64,000 nucleotides of DNA from Paragonimus westermani (taxonomy: Eukaryota > Platyhelminthes > Trematoda > Plagiorchiida > Troglotrematidae). The translations under genes and the position numbers were made by a program. Of this stretch, positions 23,124 through 34,310 are shown piece after piece; position 1 is the first letter of the stretch, and each line of letters starts with the position of its first letter. Where the stretch lies: contig QNGE01000758.1 in NCBI GenBank assembly GCA_008508345.1, positions 98,616 through 162,615 on the forward strand, given 5' to 3'. Under the pieces are notes generated by a model that worked only from the letters and a program-made list of their open reading frames with translations, was not told the origin of the DNA and searched no databases.

Positions 23124-25430
23124 TCATCATCATCAACATTATCATAATCGTAGCCAGCAATATATCAATGGTCCCAACTGATGCTTAACTGCCACACAAT
23201 CAGTCTTGCGACAGTTTTGCACTTTGAAGTTGCGGAGCGTATTCCGAAGGATTTAGCTGAACGCGAAATAACGTCTAGCGTTGTTTGTGCTGCTTGAAAG
23301 TTGTCAAACAGCAACACCTTGTGGTCAGCATAATCAAGATCAGTCAGTCTTCCACTAGGTAGAAGATCCACGCCGGCATCTTGTGAGTGCCGGAGATAAT
23401 CCTCCATTATTTCGTATATGACGGAATTGAACAAAAATGGTGAATGAGGACAGCCTTGACGCACGCCGCTCCTGGTGGTAAAACTGTCAGACAGTTCACC
23501 GTAAACCCTAACCGCAGCTGAAGTATAGGGATAAAACACCGACAGTATGTTCACACACTTGTTCGATACATCCCTGCGTTTGAGCGACTCTAGAAGTGTA
23601 GATTGGTCCACCGAGCCGAACGCACCCATATAGTCGAGAAATACAACTGTTAGCCGGCGGTACACATGACGTTGTTCCAGAATTTGAGGAAGAGTGAGAA
23701 TTTGATCGACACGTCTTCGGCCAAGACAGAACCCTACCTTCTCTTCATTAATGTTTGCCTCCCGAGATGCAGTGAGCCGACGAACTACATGAATATCAGA
23801 ACCGTAGTAATGACTGGGGTCATACTAATTCCCCTATGGTTTTCGCAAGCGTCTCTGACAACTTTCTTGAATATAGGAACTATTATTGAGTGACTCAAAC
23901 GCTGGGGGATGGTCTGCGTCGTCCACACAAGTTGAAACAACTGAGTCAGAGCCTGTACTGACGCCTTCCCACCTATTTGAAAAGTGCCGGCACGAGATCA
24001 TCTGGACCAACAGCCTTGTTATGTTTGAGAGCCGAGATGCAATTGCGAACTGGGGCTCAGTCTCAGTGGGTGGTTCCATGTCTGCCGACCAGGGTTTGTG
24101 GCGGCAACACAGTCGATGCAGCAGGCCAGCTAAATTGACCCTCAGTGTTCTGCCTAGCGCTCTAACCTTTTGGACTTATTATAGACGAGTGTGCCATCTG
24201 CTTCGCTGATGGCTTCAATGATAGATGGTTGCCTTTGATCAGTGACACGGATCAGCCTAAAGGGTTTGTCGATGCTCCCTGAAGCAAAAGTGGTTTCCAT
24301 TTCCTTAACCTTCTCTATAAACCATGCCTCAGGATCAGCCTTTAGGCTACATTTCAGCTTCCCACGGATATCTCTTCTAGACTTGTTTTATGAACTGCCA
24401 TGAGGAATGTTCCATCTGGTTTCCAACAACTCCAGCGATTTCTCCGAGATTTAGTATCTCCTCAACCCGTGTACCTCGATGCCGCATGCTACAGTACCTG
24501 CTTCCCAAATGGTCTGTGAAATGTGAGTCCGGCAGTTATTAGGATCTTCAGAGTAAGAACTACCAGGGCAGCTTTCCAAGTTGGTTCGGCACGTATACTT
24601 TGCCAATGGTGTGGCCAGTTTCTCAGCAGCCAGTCGTTGCTGTCGGTGGGGTCGTTGCGCAACCAAAATAAGAACGAAACTACAACGTAGCAACGTATGA
24701 TCTGAATCCAAGTATGTGCTCCAATAAGAACGACCGTCTTGAATGGAACCCCGTCACTTATAATTAACGCCTATGTGGTCGACCTAGGCATTCATATCTC
24801 CGGCCAGAGTGACTATCTCAGAGCCATGTGCTGGCCGGAGGAGAGCGGCCAGATCCGAGTAGAAGGCGTTCCTGACGCCGGCGTCACTACAGTCAGTTGG
24901 AGCGTGAGCAGACACAATGCAAAGATTTCTGAGAGTTTTGTGCCCAGAGCTGTTCTCAACAGAACCTGCCAAGCGGGCAGCAAAAAGTCTACTGTTAACA
25001 GGTATCCAATCTACTAATGGGGCTGCGGCCGTCGTACTGAGGACTATGCCTACCCTAGCCCGATCGGCAACGGTGGCCGTGTATTCACCCGGAGTGTATA
25101 ACCATTATCGGGTAGACAGTGTGGGTGCTGTTAGTTCCATACGTTGACTACTGTCCTGGATTCTAGTCTCCGAAATGGAGTACTCAACCAGTTTAACATT
25201 CGTGCGAGAGAGGCCTGTTGACCTATCTGTTTTTGTATGCGAACGTTGAATGTACCCCTGTTAATTCGCATTCTAGGTCCAAACAAGGGTTGAGAGAGGT
25301 CTGAAGCTGAATTGTAAGAGATGGGACTTAACGGCTCAGTATCACTATGATTAGTTATATCTGTTGTGGGACCTGTAGAGTAGTCAGCAGAAATGGGTTT
25401 GGGAGGAGCCTGAGGACTAAGTTTGCTCAA
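23124..25430 (-). mobile_element. LINE-A, nearly full but internally deleted (copy 1)
   Basis: Minus-strand order: RINRGTFNVR and QIGQQASLARML (about 25220-25260); SETRIQDSS, carrying the endonuclease glutamate; VDWIPVNSRL; SAHAPTDCSDAGV; LAGDMNA (24784); DSDHTLL (24690-24711); linker ERWAEHF-like; RT with RRLTVVFLDYMGAFGSVD, SGVRQGCPHSPFLFN and RLTDLDYADHKVLL (23165-23665). The second catalytic aspartate of YADD is His. Directly after ATSKCK the sequence passes into the 3'-UTR signature attgtgtggcagttaagcatc and an ATG-rich tail at 23124-23135. The whole C-terminal block is therefore missing. Several stops and frameshifts are present. Confidence 0.88.
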
Positions 25431-25760
25431 ACAGTGTGGGTGGGGTCAGTAGTAACATATTTTCGTGTATGCACCCTGTTGTGTGCAGCAGATGGGGCGA
25501 CCCCGGTTTGTACTGCGAGACGGCCGATGCAGTATGGAATTGTTGGTGTTGTGATTATTCATGGTTGTATGTGGGCTGGGACATTGCCAGGAAGCCCAGA
25601 CCTAGACAGGAGAACGATTAAGGTTCTGAACCGAAGCCTTTGGCTCAGAAGCCTGTATCGCAAGGTGGTGAGTGGTGTGGCAGTGTGCCAGAACTGGTAC
25701 TTTTTCAGGGAAAAGATATCAGCCTTTCTCCAACCCCCAACCTGGAGGCCTGGGAGACTG

Positions 25761-25880
25761 TGGTTTGTCAGACCTCTACCTGTTGGTCTGCCTGGCATGG
25801 GTGACTCTGTCGGTGTGGCCGCCATACTGTCCAGTTTAGCCCAACGGGCCATCGGGATGCGCAAGCCGTCACATCGCGCG
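25761..25880. repeat. short dispersed repeat (three copies in window)
   Basis: A segment starting tggtttgtcagacctctacc and ending near gggatgcgcaagccgtcaca recurs, diverged, at 28092-28211 and, nearly identical, at 36948-37067. Read on + it gives VRPLPVGL-GMGD and IGMRKPSH. It is probably an untranslated end of a retroelement; orientation is not known. Confidence 0.65.
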
Positions 25881-26099
25881 CAGTTCCATTGTGGTTGTGA
25901 CGATGAGTAGACTGTCGGTGTCCCGCTTGGTGCTGTGCTGTGTTTTCTTACCTCAACAGTGATCTCGAGAAAATCGAGTAAACCGCTTCCCTTTCCTAAT
26001 CGAAATGACAAAGTGAGATTCGTATGGGAATATTCCGGTGTATTGAAAATCGCCTCCACTCGGTTTCCATTTTGAGTGCAAGTCGTTATTCCATTCACA

Positions 26100-28088
26100 C
26101 ATATGGTCGATTTGGGATGTATCCTGTGTATACATTGAGTTATTACGCTATCGTAGAAGTCTCAGTCACAGCTGGGTGTTTTCCGTATACGCCGTTCTAA
26201 AAATACTATGCCACCTTTGTAGTGTGGTGGTGACGGGGATCACAGTTATACTACTTACACCACCACCATTCAGAAGTATAGCAGGATCATGGATTTTGAC
26301 ATCGAAATAGCCGCGGGAAGAATACAGGAAAATGCATTGTAGTGTAGCATCACATGAAAGGATCATTTGTACACAAATGAAGTGAGCATTGACACCCATG
26401 GCAACTGTGACGTTCTGTGGCCAGTGTCGTGCGCAGGTGAGCGTTTTTGTTTGTAATCATGTTGAAGCGCATATCCCGTGTATTGATTTTCCGAATAATC
26501 AACTCTTGCGTCATCCGCGTTCTTGGCTCACAACAGTCGTTTCTAATATTACTAGAAGCCCCATGACCTCGATTGGGACATACAGCTTCTCGTGGGTTAA
26601 TACAATCCGTCTCTCAATGATACTTTTGTCACCGACCGACTTTTACACTAGGGGACAAACTACTTTATAGGCTTGTTCTTTTTCCAGCACCTCAATTTTC
26701 GAAGCTGCTTTTTGGTCGAATTTTGAGACCGCTGCACACACCAGTTTGTGATAAAGCAAACTTGGATTGACAGGGATTAATCGTACAGGTGTTTGTGGTT
26801 TGTGTGTCTGGTGAACCATACTGCTATGGGGCCAACTTACCGTTAGGCTTCAAAACGTTGTACGACGCTCCCTATACACAATGATGGAACATGAACACCA
26901 GTCGCTCTGTAGAGCGAGCACTGCCTGTACTGATATCCTTGCTGTGCGCGTCTATACCGGTTACGTTATACTATAAACGGACAAATGCGCCATAGAGCAA
27001 CGTCATGATTTCTGTTGGTTGCCTAGCACTCGAGTAACAGGAGACTGTTTACTCCTAGAACAGCCAGAAGTTATGTTCCGGCTGCCGGTCCCTCTCAGCT
27101 GCCGATTTTAATAATTTTTGGTGAAACTTTGTATGTATGTTACTTCCTGACATGAACGTCATCAGTAAATCTGTTGTTATAATCTATGAAACCCGCTATT
27201 CCCCAGTTAAATATGTTTTATTGAGAAAAATTGTATGCACATGCATTTGTAGTGAAAAGCACTGTACCGTATCTCCTCTCGAAGTAATCAGGTAACCTGA
27301 TGTACTGTAATTAACCTTCCAGATATGATAGTTTGATCTTACCTGGTGTTGAATCATTGTCTAAGTAGTCATAAAAATGTGAACCGGAATTAAAATCCCT
27401 TTTGTGTTAAGAATATGCACTACTGTCAAGTTCTAGTGACAGCGAAACTCTAGTCCTATGTCCTTAAAAAACTTACTCAGAGGTCCGTCTGAGCGCAAAA
27501 ACTGCGAGCAAATGTAAGTGGTGTTAGATATATGCCAACCAGCTCCATGACCACTTATTAGAAAGCAAGCCAAGTCGTATTATTGTAACACAACCAGAAG
27601 AGCAGAGATTATGGCTGAAGATGTATTACGCAACACGCGGTGATACCAGAATATCAAAACGGATAAGGCTACAAAAGTATAAAGGAGTTACGTTTGAATA
27701 CAAGTGTCTTCCTTGTTTGTCTGACTGTCTGTTGGTTCGAGATCCCCGTGCACAGCGTTGACGTAGTGGTCTTGAAAGTGAACCAAACAACCGTGTAAGG
27801 ATTACCACTTCAAATTCGATCCGTGCGCGGTAACTAGTTTCGGTCGCGCGTTATACTATGCTTAGTTCAGACATTTGATGTACGTTTGGCTGTCCCAATT
27901 TGATCTTGTTACACTTCCACCGTACACTTCTGAGCGTCGACCTCCTTCCCTGATGTATTCATGAAGTAAATTTCATTGTGTACGCTAACCTGACAAATAT
28001 TGCTTAGTTGGATTGTAAATTCTTTCCTTCCAGTTTTTAGGCATGGTGTTTACTTTCGTTGTGCCGTGTTGATGTGAGGTTGAGGCAG
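26100..28088. other. no recognised gene (copy 1 of duplicated segment)
   Basis: Short frames only. A ggttcgagatcc stretch at 27734 weakly resembles a pol III B box, but no matching A box was found. Repeated at 37287-39275. Confidence 0.4.
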
Positions 28089-28091
28089 AGA

Positions 28092-28211
28092 TGGTTTGTC
28101 AGACCTCTACCTGTTGGTCTGGATGGCATGGGTGACCTTGTCGGTGTGACCGCCACACTGTTTAGTTTGGCCCAACAGGTCATCGGGATGCGCAAGCCGT
28201 CACACCGCGTC
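28092..28211. repeat. short dispersed repeat at the end of direct-repeat copy 1
   Basis: This is the diverged member of the family at 25761. It begins three bases after the point where copies 1 and 2 of the large direct repeat stop matching, so the breakpoint lies at its edge. Confidence 0.65.
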
Positions 28212-28839
28212 AAGGTCTCGTGTCGTTGTGATACTTTCTTTCTTTAATGTATATGTGGCGTTGTTGGTTTACTCTGTCTGGCCTTCTGCCTCAAATTGCA
28301 TGTTGACCACGAGGCAAGGTCAGAATGATGTATGAATGGTTTTCTCGGTATAACTAGCTCAGATTTTTGATTAACCAGCAGCTATACTGAGTTGTCCGCT
28401 TCGGAAGAGTACGAATGTTGTCCACCATGTGTTCAGTTAAAAAAAAATCATCGAGGCTGGCGTTGGTTGTGCGGTCGTTGAGAATGTCTGTTCTATAGGG
28501 AGTGCCGTTTATTTCTATCCTACAATGTGTCCTCTTGTTTATTTCCCAACTGCGATTGCAGTGTTTATGAACTTTGACTCTGATACTTTAACACATACTG
28601 TAAAGTTGTTTTCTAGTCCCCGTTCCTCCGGAGATCATCCGGTTGAAAATAACACTTCATTTTAGAAAATCAGGCGGTTTTTGAACGTGTACTCTATGAC
28701 GCATATTATACAGATCGGTTTAAGATGTTCAATGAAAATGTATCCCCTATTTGCTCTTACGACCGACAGTTTGTTATCTTATCTCGACAGTCTCGTCCCA
28801 TTGTGTATTAAAAACCCCATGGTGCATTCTTCATTACAG

Positions 28840-28993
28840 GTGAAGATCCTCGTACCAAATAGCACTGCCGGTATTATCATTGGCAAAGGGGGGAGTTTTA
28901 TTAAAGAAGTCAAGGAGAGTACAGGTGTGTTCATCCAGGTTTCGCAAAAATCAAAGGAGCTCAGCCTTGCAGAACGTTGTGTAACCGTTGCAG
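28840..28993 (+). CDS. nova: Nova-like RNA-binding protein, exon with most of KH2
   Basis: The exon encodes VKILVPNSTAGIIIGKGG, with its GxxG loop at 28882-28893, then SFIKEVKESTG, VFIQVSQKS and LAERCVTVAG. The VPNSTAG-IIGKGG sequence is nearly identical to Nova KH2, and VSQK..LxERxVTV matches the rest of the domain. The acceptor is tcattacag|gtgaag at 28839 and the donor is gcag|gtgggt at 28994. The exon starts in phase 0 and leaves one base (G), which joins exon 43337 in frame as GELSQTYEAV. It stands in a 1.4-kb single-copy stretch between two 9.75-kb direct repeats, so it could be lost or duplicated by recombination if the repeats are real. No second copy of this exon is visible. Confidence 0.92.
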
Positions 28994-29229
28994 GTGGGTT
29001 TATGTATTTGTGCATTGGTTTTATTCCCCCCTTGGTAATCACATTGGTTATGGCGTATCTTTTATCGATACTGGGTTGTTTGTCCTAATAAGCCCTCGCT
29101 GCGCATTTTGTTGCTTACGTACACTTATGGTCTCAATCAACATTATTACTGGTTTAGTGTAAGTATTCCTCATATTGTCATTTCCACACCGTGTAGTCTT
29201 AGGTTTTCCAAACGACAACGATGAAGCCG

Positions 29230-32047
29230 AATCTCACGAGCATGCTGAAGTGGGGGTTTGGACTCAAATCTAAGGCAGATCAGAGTGCCCGACTGTACCC
29301 CAGTAAATGTTCACGTGTGTGTCGTCAGCCTTATCACTTCCGTCAGGGTCAACCAATACAGACCACACCTACCTGCGCTCCGGTAGACAATTCAGGTGCT
29401 ACCAAGAAAACTTACAAAGCCATCTTTCACCCTCTGAGACAACCTGAGCACTCGAACCTCGATGTGGTTGCTCGACGTATGAACACACAACTTCGTCCTC
29501 TCACTCCAAAAGAAAAGCAGACGGGTGGTGTGTTCAGTGTCCATACGCGCGACACACTGGTACTGGCGGTTGACTGTTGTAACTATGCGCATCTCACGGA
29601 TTTTATGCGCGGAGTTGCGTATTTCAACTCAACTGATGGCAATGCGACCATGAGCAAATCAGCCACGGACGCAAATTGATCCTATCACCATCTGTCACAG
29701 GTAACACCATTCCATCAAAGATTGTCGTTCATTTTGGAATAGCCACCTTGATTTCGACCATACTGTCGTTCGTGCCTGCCTCGTTCTATCGTTCGCCCAG
29801 AAACCACCTGCTCGTAAACAGTGCTCATATGAAAATTGAGACACGAGGGTACGCGAAACGTCTGTCAAACAGCACTGACAAATATACTTCCCGGGCCACA
29901 ACAGTGGATTTACGTAAACGAGCACTGAGCAAAAATCCCAAGCGTTATGCGAACCGCCTGTGAAGAGATAGAGTTTCAGAGGAGCACTGCATACACGACA
30001 GAAGTGGATTTTTGTTGCTACAACAGAGCTTATGAACACAAATGCCGCCAGGGACCCTCCTGATTCTAAATACAGCAAAGACCGCCGTGCACTAAAACAC
30101 GAACTTACGAAGAGTTTGCGCAAGGACTGTGAGACTTACTTCTCCCAGCGAGCCAAAGTGATAAGGAAGATATTTTTATCAGGAACAGGTGGGTGTTGTT
30201 TTCCTTGATTCGTGGTTGCACCGGCCGTCGGCAAGGTGTTAGTGGAACCACACGTTTATAAAGGTGGCTCGCGAATTTACAGCTTATAACGGTAACTTGA
30301 CAGATGGGCTGATCAACTGGCCTGGGTTAGTTTAGTCATTTGTGTGTGATGGAAGGTGTGTGGTTAACCACACAATCCCCATCATACACAAATGACAAGT
30401 GACATTCCTGACGATCATCCGTCGGAAACCGAAGTGGCTTTGGGCCCAAACTGTTGAAACGTGATAAATCCCCGGTTCCGAACTCTCCTTCTCCAACACT
30501 TTTCAAAGATGTTGGTGAGAGATTGTTCTGTGAACTGACCACACTCCTCCGTTCTTTGCGAGAGAGAGAGAGAGAGAGGTGTCCCATGAGTGGTGCTCAT
30601 CGATAGGCGTTCCGATTCTCAAAAATATCCGACGGCATCATGTGACAGCCAAAGAGGTGATGGCCTTGGTTCTGTTGCGTCTAAACTACTCACGGTTTTC
30701 ATAATGTGGTGGCTTCTGAAACGTTTAGGGAACCAGATAAGAGGAGGACAGGCAGGTTTTCGGTCCGGTCGTGGTTGTATTGGTCATATGTTCACCTTGC
30801 GACAGACATCAGCACAGCTTTTCCCAGCCGACGGTTTCAGTATTTCTGTACCTTGAGATTGTATTTGAGTCGGTTCCTTGGCACGTTGTTTGGGGCTGTT
30901 ATTGTCGCAGAGCAGTCCCAGTGATGTATGCCGATTTGTTGGAGTCGTTACATGCGTGCTCTGAATGTAGAGTGCACGTTTGTGGAGCAGCTGTCTTGAG
31001 CGTTCTCCACGTCAAGTGGCGTTCGACAGGGATATCCGATCCCCCCTTTCTTTTCAATGTTGTGATGGACGGTATTCTGAAAGGAGTACTCAAGGGTTCC
31101 GAGGATCTTGGAGTGGAGCTTCTACCTGGTATTAGGCTGACTGATATTGGGTTTGCGGCTGACATTGCTTCGCCCAGTTCTTCTGCGGAGAGCTTGTGCA
31201 CCTCGGTGAATCGGTTAAATTGTATGGCTCTTCTGCACGGTATGCACTGCCTCTTCAAAACTTAAAATGTTACAAAGTTGGGTTGATACTGAAGCCGTCT
31301 TTGTTGTTGCAGTCAATCGACAAAGATGTTGAACAGCTGATTGGAGATAGGGTTTCCAATATATAACCACATATATATATATATGTGTGTACGCTCAGTT
31401 ATTCCTTGTGGACCGGAGTTGTGGCCTATTCGTGTTAAAAAATATATGGACTCTCGGTATCCGGTCACCGTCTTCTCCGCTGTTTAGCTGGATTAGATGG
31501 GCTGATTGTGTGAGCAACGCGACAGTTCGTGGATGCTTATTTGAGAAATGTGCATGTTTGCGACGGTTAATGGAGACAATGAAAATGTACGGTCTCTGTT
31601 GGTTGGGTCATGTACTCGACATGTCGACGGAGCGTTTGCTGCACCGCGCGTTGTTCATTGTGACTGTCAATGATTGGAAGAAACTGTCGGGTGGCTAGAC
31701 GATAATGTGATCAGGCTATGAAATTCTTGAACGTGTGTCTTAGCAGGGTCGGGGGGTGTCGTTCACGTGGTTGTGGAGTTCCTGATCATCCACATTGGTG
31801 ACTTGAAACACTTGCTGACACCTCATTTTGTGGCGGTCACTGGCGAGCCTGTTTTCACAACGTCGTGAGTCCTCAATTTTCTCGAGACTCATTTGTTTCT
31901 GTGAGTTTTGTTTTTTCTCCTTTCTCCCCCTCGTATATGCATACTTATTTATTACTCTGTTACTTTGTGGATCCATGTCAGGATCAGGGTTCCCTGAGCC
32001 ATTTTGCCCAGGGATACGGCTGAACGTTGGGAATAGTTGATTTGGGG
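29230..32047 (+). mobile_element. LINE-A, endonuclease to C-terminus (copy 2, broken)
   Basis: This copy shows more of the 5' part than copy 1: a CAPVDNSG segment matching the YAPTDCS box, NLDVVARRMNTQLRPLTPKE matching the AGDMNAQ box, then GGVFSVHTRDT. From 29531 on it equals copy 1 except for a 13-bp deletion at about 29648, which shifts the frame inside the endonuclease. The linker is at about 30006-30187, RT at 30667-31265 with FAAD in place of YADD, and the C-terminal block at 31387-31698. The element starts about 240 bp after the KH2 exon, in the same orientation as the gene. Confidence 0.85.
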
Positions 32048-34307
32048 TTTTCTTTTAATGATATTTACCCCCGGTGTGCTCATTTGGCTTACGCTCTGTT
32101 TTCTCAACTACACTCCGCTCAGAAGTGGCAGGGTATTTGTGGGTAGAAGGTGGACATAATTTTCAGTTATTCGAAGTTTTGCCATTCTCAGTGACTTTTC
32201 AGGCGTAGCCTTCTGAAGCGTAGATCTTTTCATGTTGACTCTTATTGGTCGTTATGGAGCCAAATTCTTATCTCCATTGTTCCACAATGTTCATTACTGC
32301 TGATCCCCCTTAATTGAAGCAGGATTATCTGTTGGATGGTGTTATTAGGTAACTATTGTGGCAGTGATAATTTTCTCCTGATTAAGGAACTTTGTGTTCT
32401 GGATTATACTGATTATATTGCTTCAGTCCGTGGTGATTCATGTGGCTTAAAAACGCTCTAAACATTCTGGTCTCGTCAGCTCCTCGTAATGGGCTGTTTT
32501 ACTTCTCAAGTATTTAAAACACTGTTTCATGGACAAGGGCTTATGCGTGCACCTACCTCTACTGGTGGCTTGCTAAAGCTGCTAAATAGATTTGTCTGCT
32601 AGGATAATTGTAGAAGTGGTCGTAGTCCTATGCAAATACTGTCAGTGCTCACATTTCGAATTATAGGTTTGCGCCTTCAACTGAAGAGCAAGTGTGTTCC
32701 ACATTCACACACTCCCTCTTTCTATGTGATTACGAGATCTAATGTGTTCGAACGAAAGGTGTTGGTCTTTCATAATCCCTGCCTGGGCACTGCTGCCCAT
32801 TTACGGTAGAATCCACTCGTGAAAAAGGAGACTGTCGTACAGCGGATATTCAGAGCGTCTCTACCGTGAAACATGATCGCTTATCCTTGATTTTTTTTAT
32901 AGCTCGAATGCTTGCTTCATGTGGCGTTCTATCACTTAGCTCGTAGAACCTTATTGGCGAAACCTTGGAAGCGACAGCGTAGTAACTAGGCCCAAACTTG
33001 GCATTGAAGTCTCAGACGACTGACATCGTGATTTGTCTCTTTCAAATTTGCGGTTGGGGTTCGCGGGATGCGCAACGCTCAGAATTGCAAACATCGCCAG
33101 ATCTCACACTAAATCTTGATTAGTCTGACCTGTAAGAAAATTTTTATTGAAGTTGCTCGTTTAGCTGTTCCTCTCTGCACTAGTGTTACTGTTGTGGTTT
33201 TTATCCGGATGTGGGCCCAGAAAGCCTAGTGACATCACTGTCAAATCGCAGTTGCATCTCGTGTCGCCCTGTCTACGATTTTGAGCGTTGCTTCCTAGTT
33301 GCGAACGACTGGTATCCGGTTACCTTAGAGCTGGTCTACATGGCGCAGACTATAATATCAGTTTAGCCTGTGTTGTGCCACTGAAACAGTACCAGCCGTT
33401 CCCTTTGGGGTGAGGCTTGAAATGTTTCAGTGTGCAATTTTGACAGCAGATCACAAATCTCGATCATCCTACCCATTGTAGACAGTTATCTAAATAGATT
33501 TAGCCACTTGCTGACCACATTACATGGAGCTGAAGCAGACCAAGGAGCAACAATTATCGATTTCTTTCCCAGCCACCTTCCAGATGTAGATCTCCTCAAT
33601 CTTCGCTCGTACAACAAACTTTTGTGGGTGTGCCTGATAGTCACACCGCTCTTGCTTCGTTATCCCACAATTTATTTCTACCGGTGACGCGATCGTGGCT
33701 CCCAGCCCAGCTACCGCCATTATTCCTGTCTACAGTATCCAGCTCATGTGTAACTGCACTTTATTTGACAACGAGCAACTTGTGGTGTAAAGGCTAAAAG
33801 CTTAATTCATGCCTCTTTCTGAAGGATGATACATCCACCCATGCCATGCGCCACTTGTCGGTTATGCATCATTGTACGCCAATTACGTAATAAGGCGAGT
33901 GCACAATGGAGCATCACACAGAGATGATGAAGTCCGTAATTTTCGTGGTTATCACCCACCCAGCGGATGCGAGCTACGCGGTGGATCTGACGAATGCATT
34001 TAAAATCGTGTACAGAGATCCCAGTAGTCTGGTTGACAACAGTCCATGCTATAGTCTCTCAGTGAGTGAGACGATTTCTCAGTTCAAAGCTGTATGTATC
34101 AGAGACTATTGTTAATCCCTTTACGGTCTTGTGCTCAAGGAACATTTCAACTTGGTCTCCTACCAACAACTTCCGAACGCCACGAATCAGTGGTTGTCAT
34201 TCTCTGGGTCGTAATCAAACGTGAGCCTTTTTAGCTCTCCAGAGATCAACACTAAGACAATGAATAAACCTGATCCTTAGCATACTCCGCTTTGATGATG
34301 TTGGCTT
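32048..34307. other. no recognised gene (copy 2 of duplicated segment)
   Basis: Same content as 20861-23120: intron-like, short frames only. Confidence 0.45.
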
Positions 34308-34310
34308 CCG

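Larger units (their letters stand above)
18331..28088. repeat. direct repeat copy 1 (9.76 kb)
   Basis: This is collinear with 29531-39275. The offset is 11200 before and 11187 after a 13-bp difference near 18443, where copy 1 has the extra bases. I saw only two further substitutions (25753 and 25760). It contains a plus LINE-A, a minus LINE-A and about 5 kb of unassigned DNA. Its left end is lost in the N gap. Confidence 0.97.

Noticed and set aside
25559..26098. 179-codon minus frame (and its copy at 36746-37285) and the 187-codon plus frame opposite
   Set aside because: They overlap each other across a dispersed repeat, have biased composition and match no family; probably chance.
27720..27745. 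ggttcgagatcc as a tRNA B box
   Set aside because: It matches the B box only in part and no A box or cloverleaf surrounds it.
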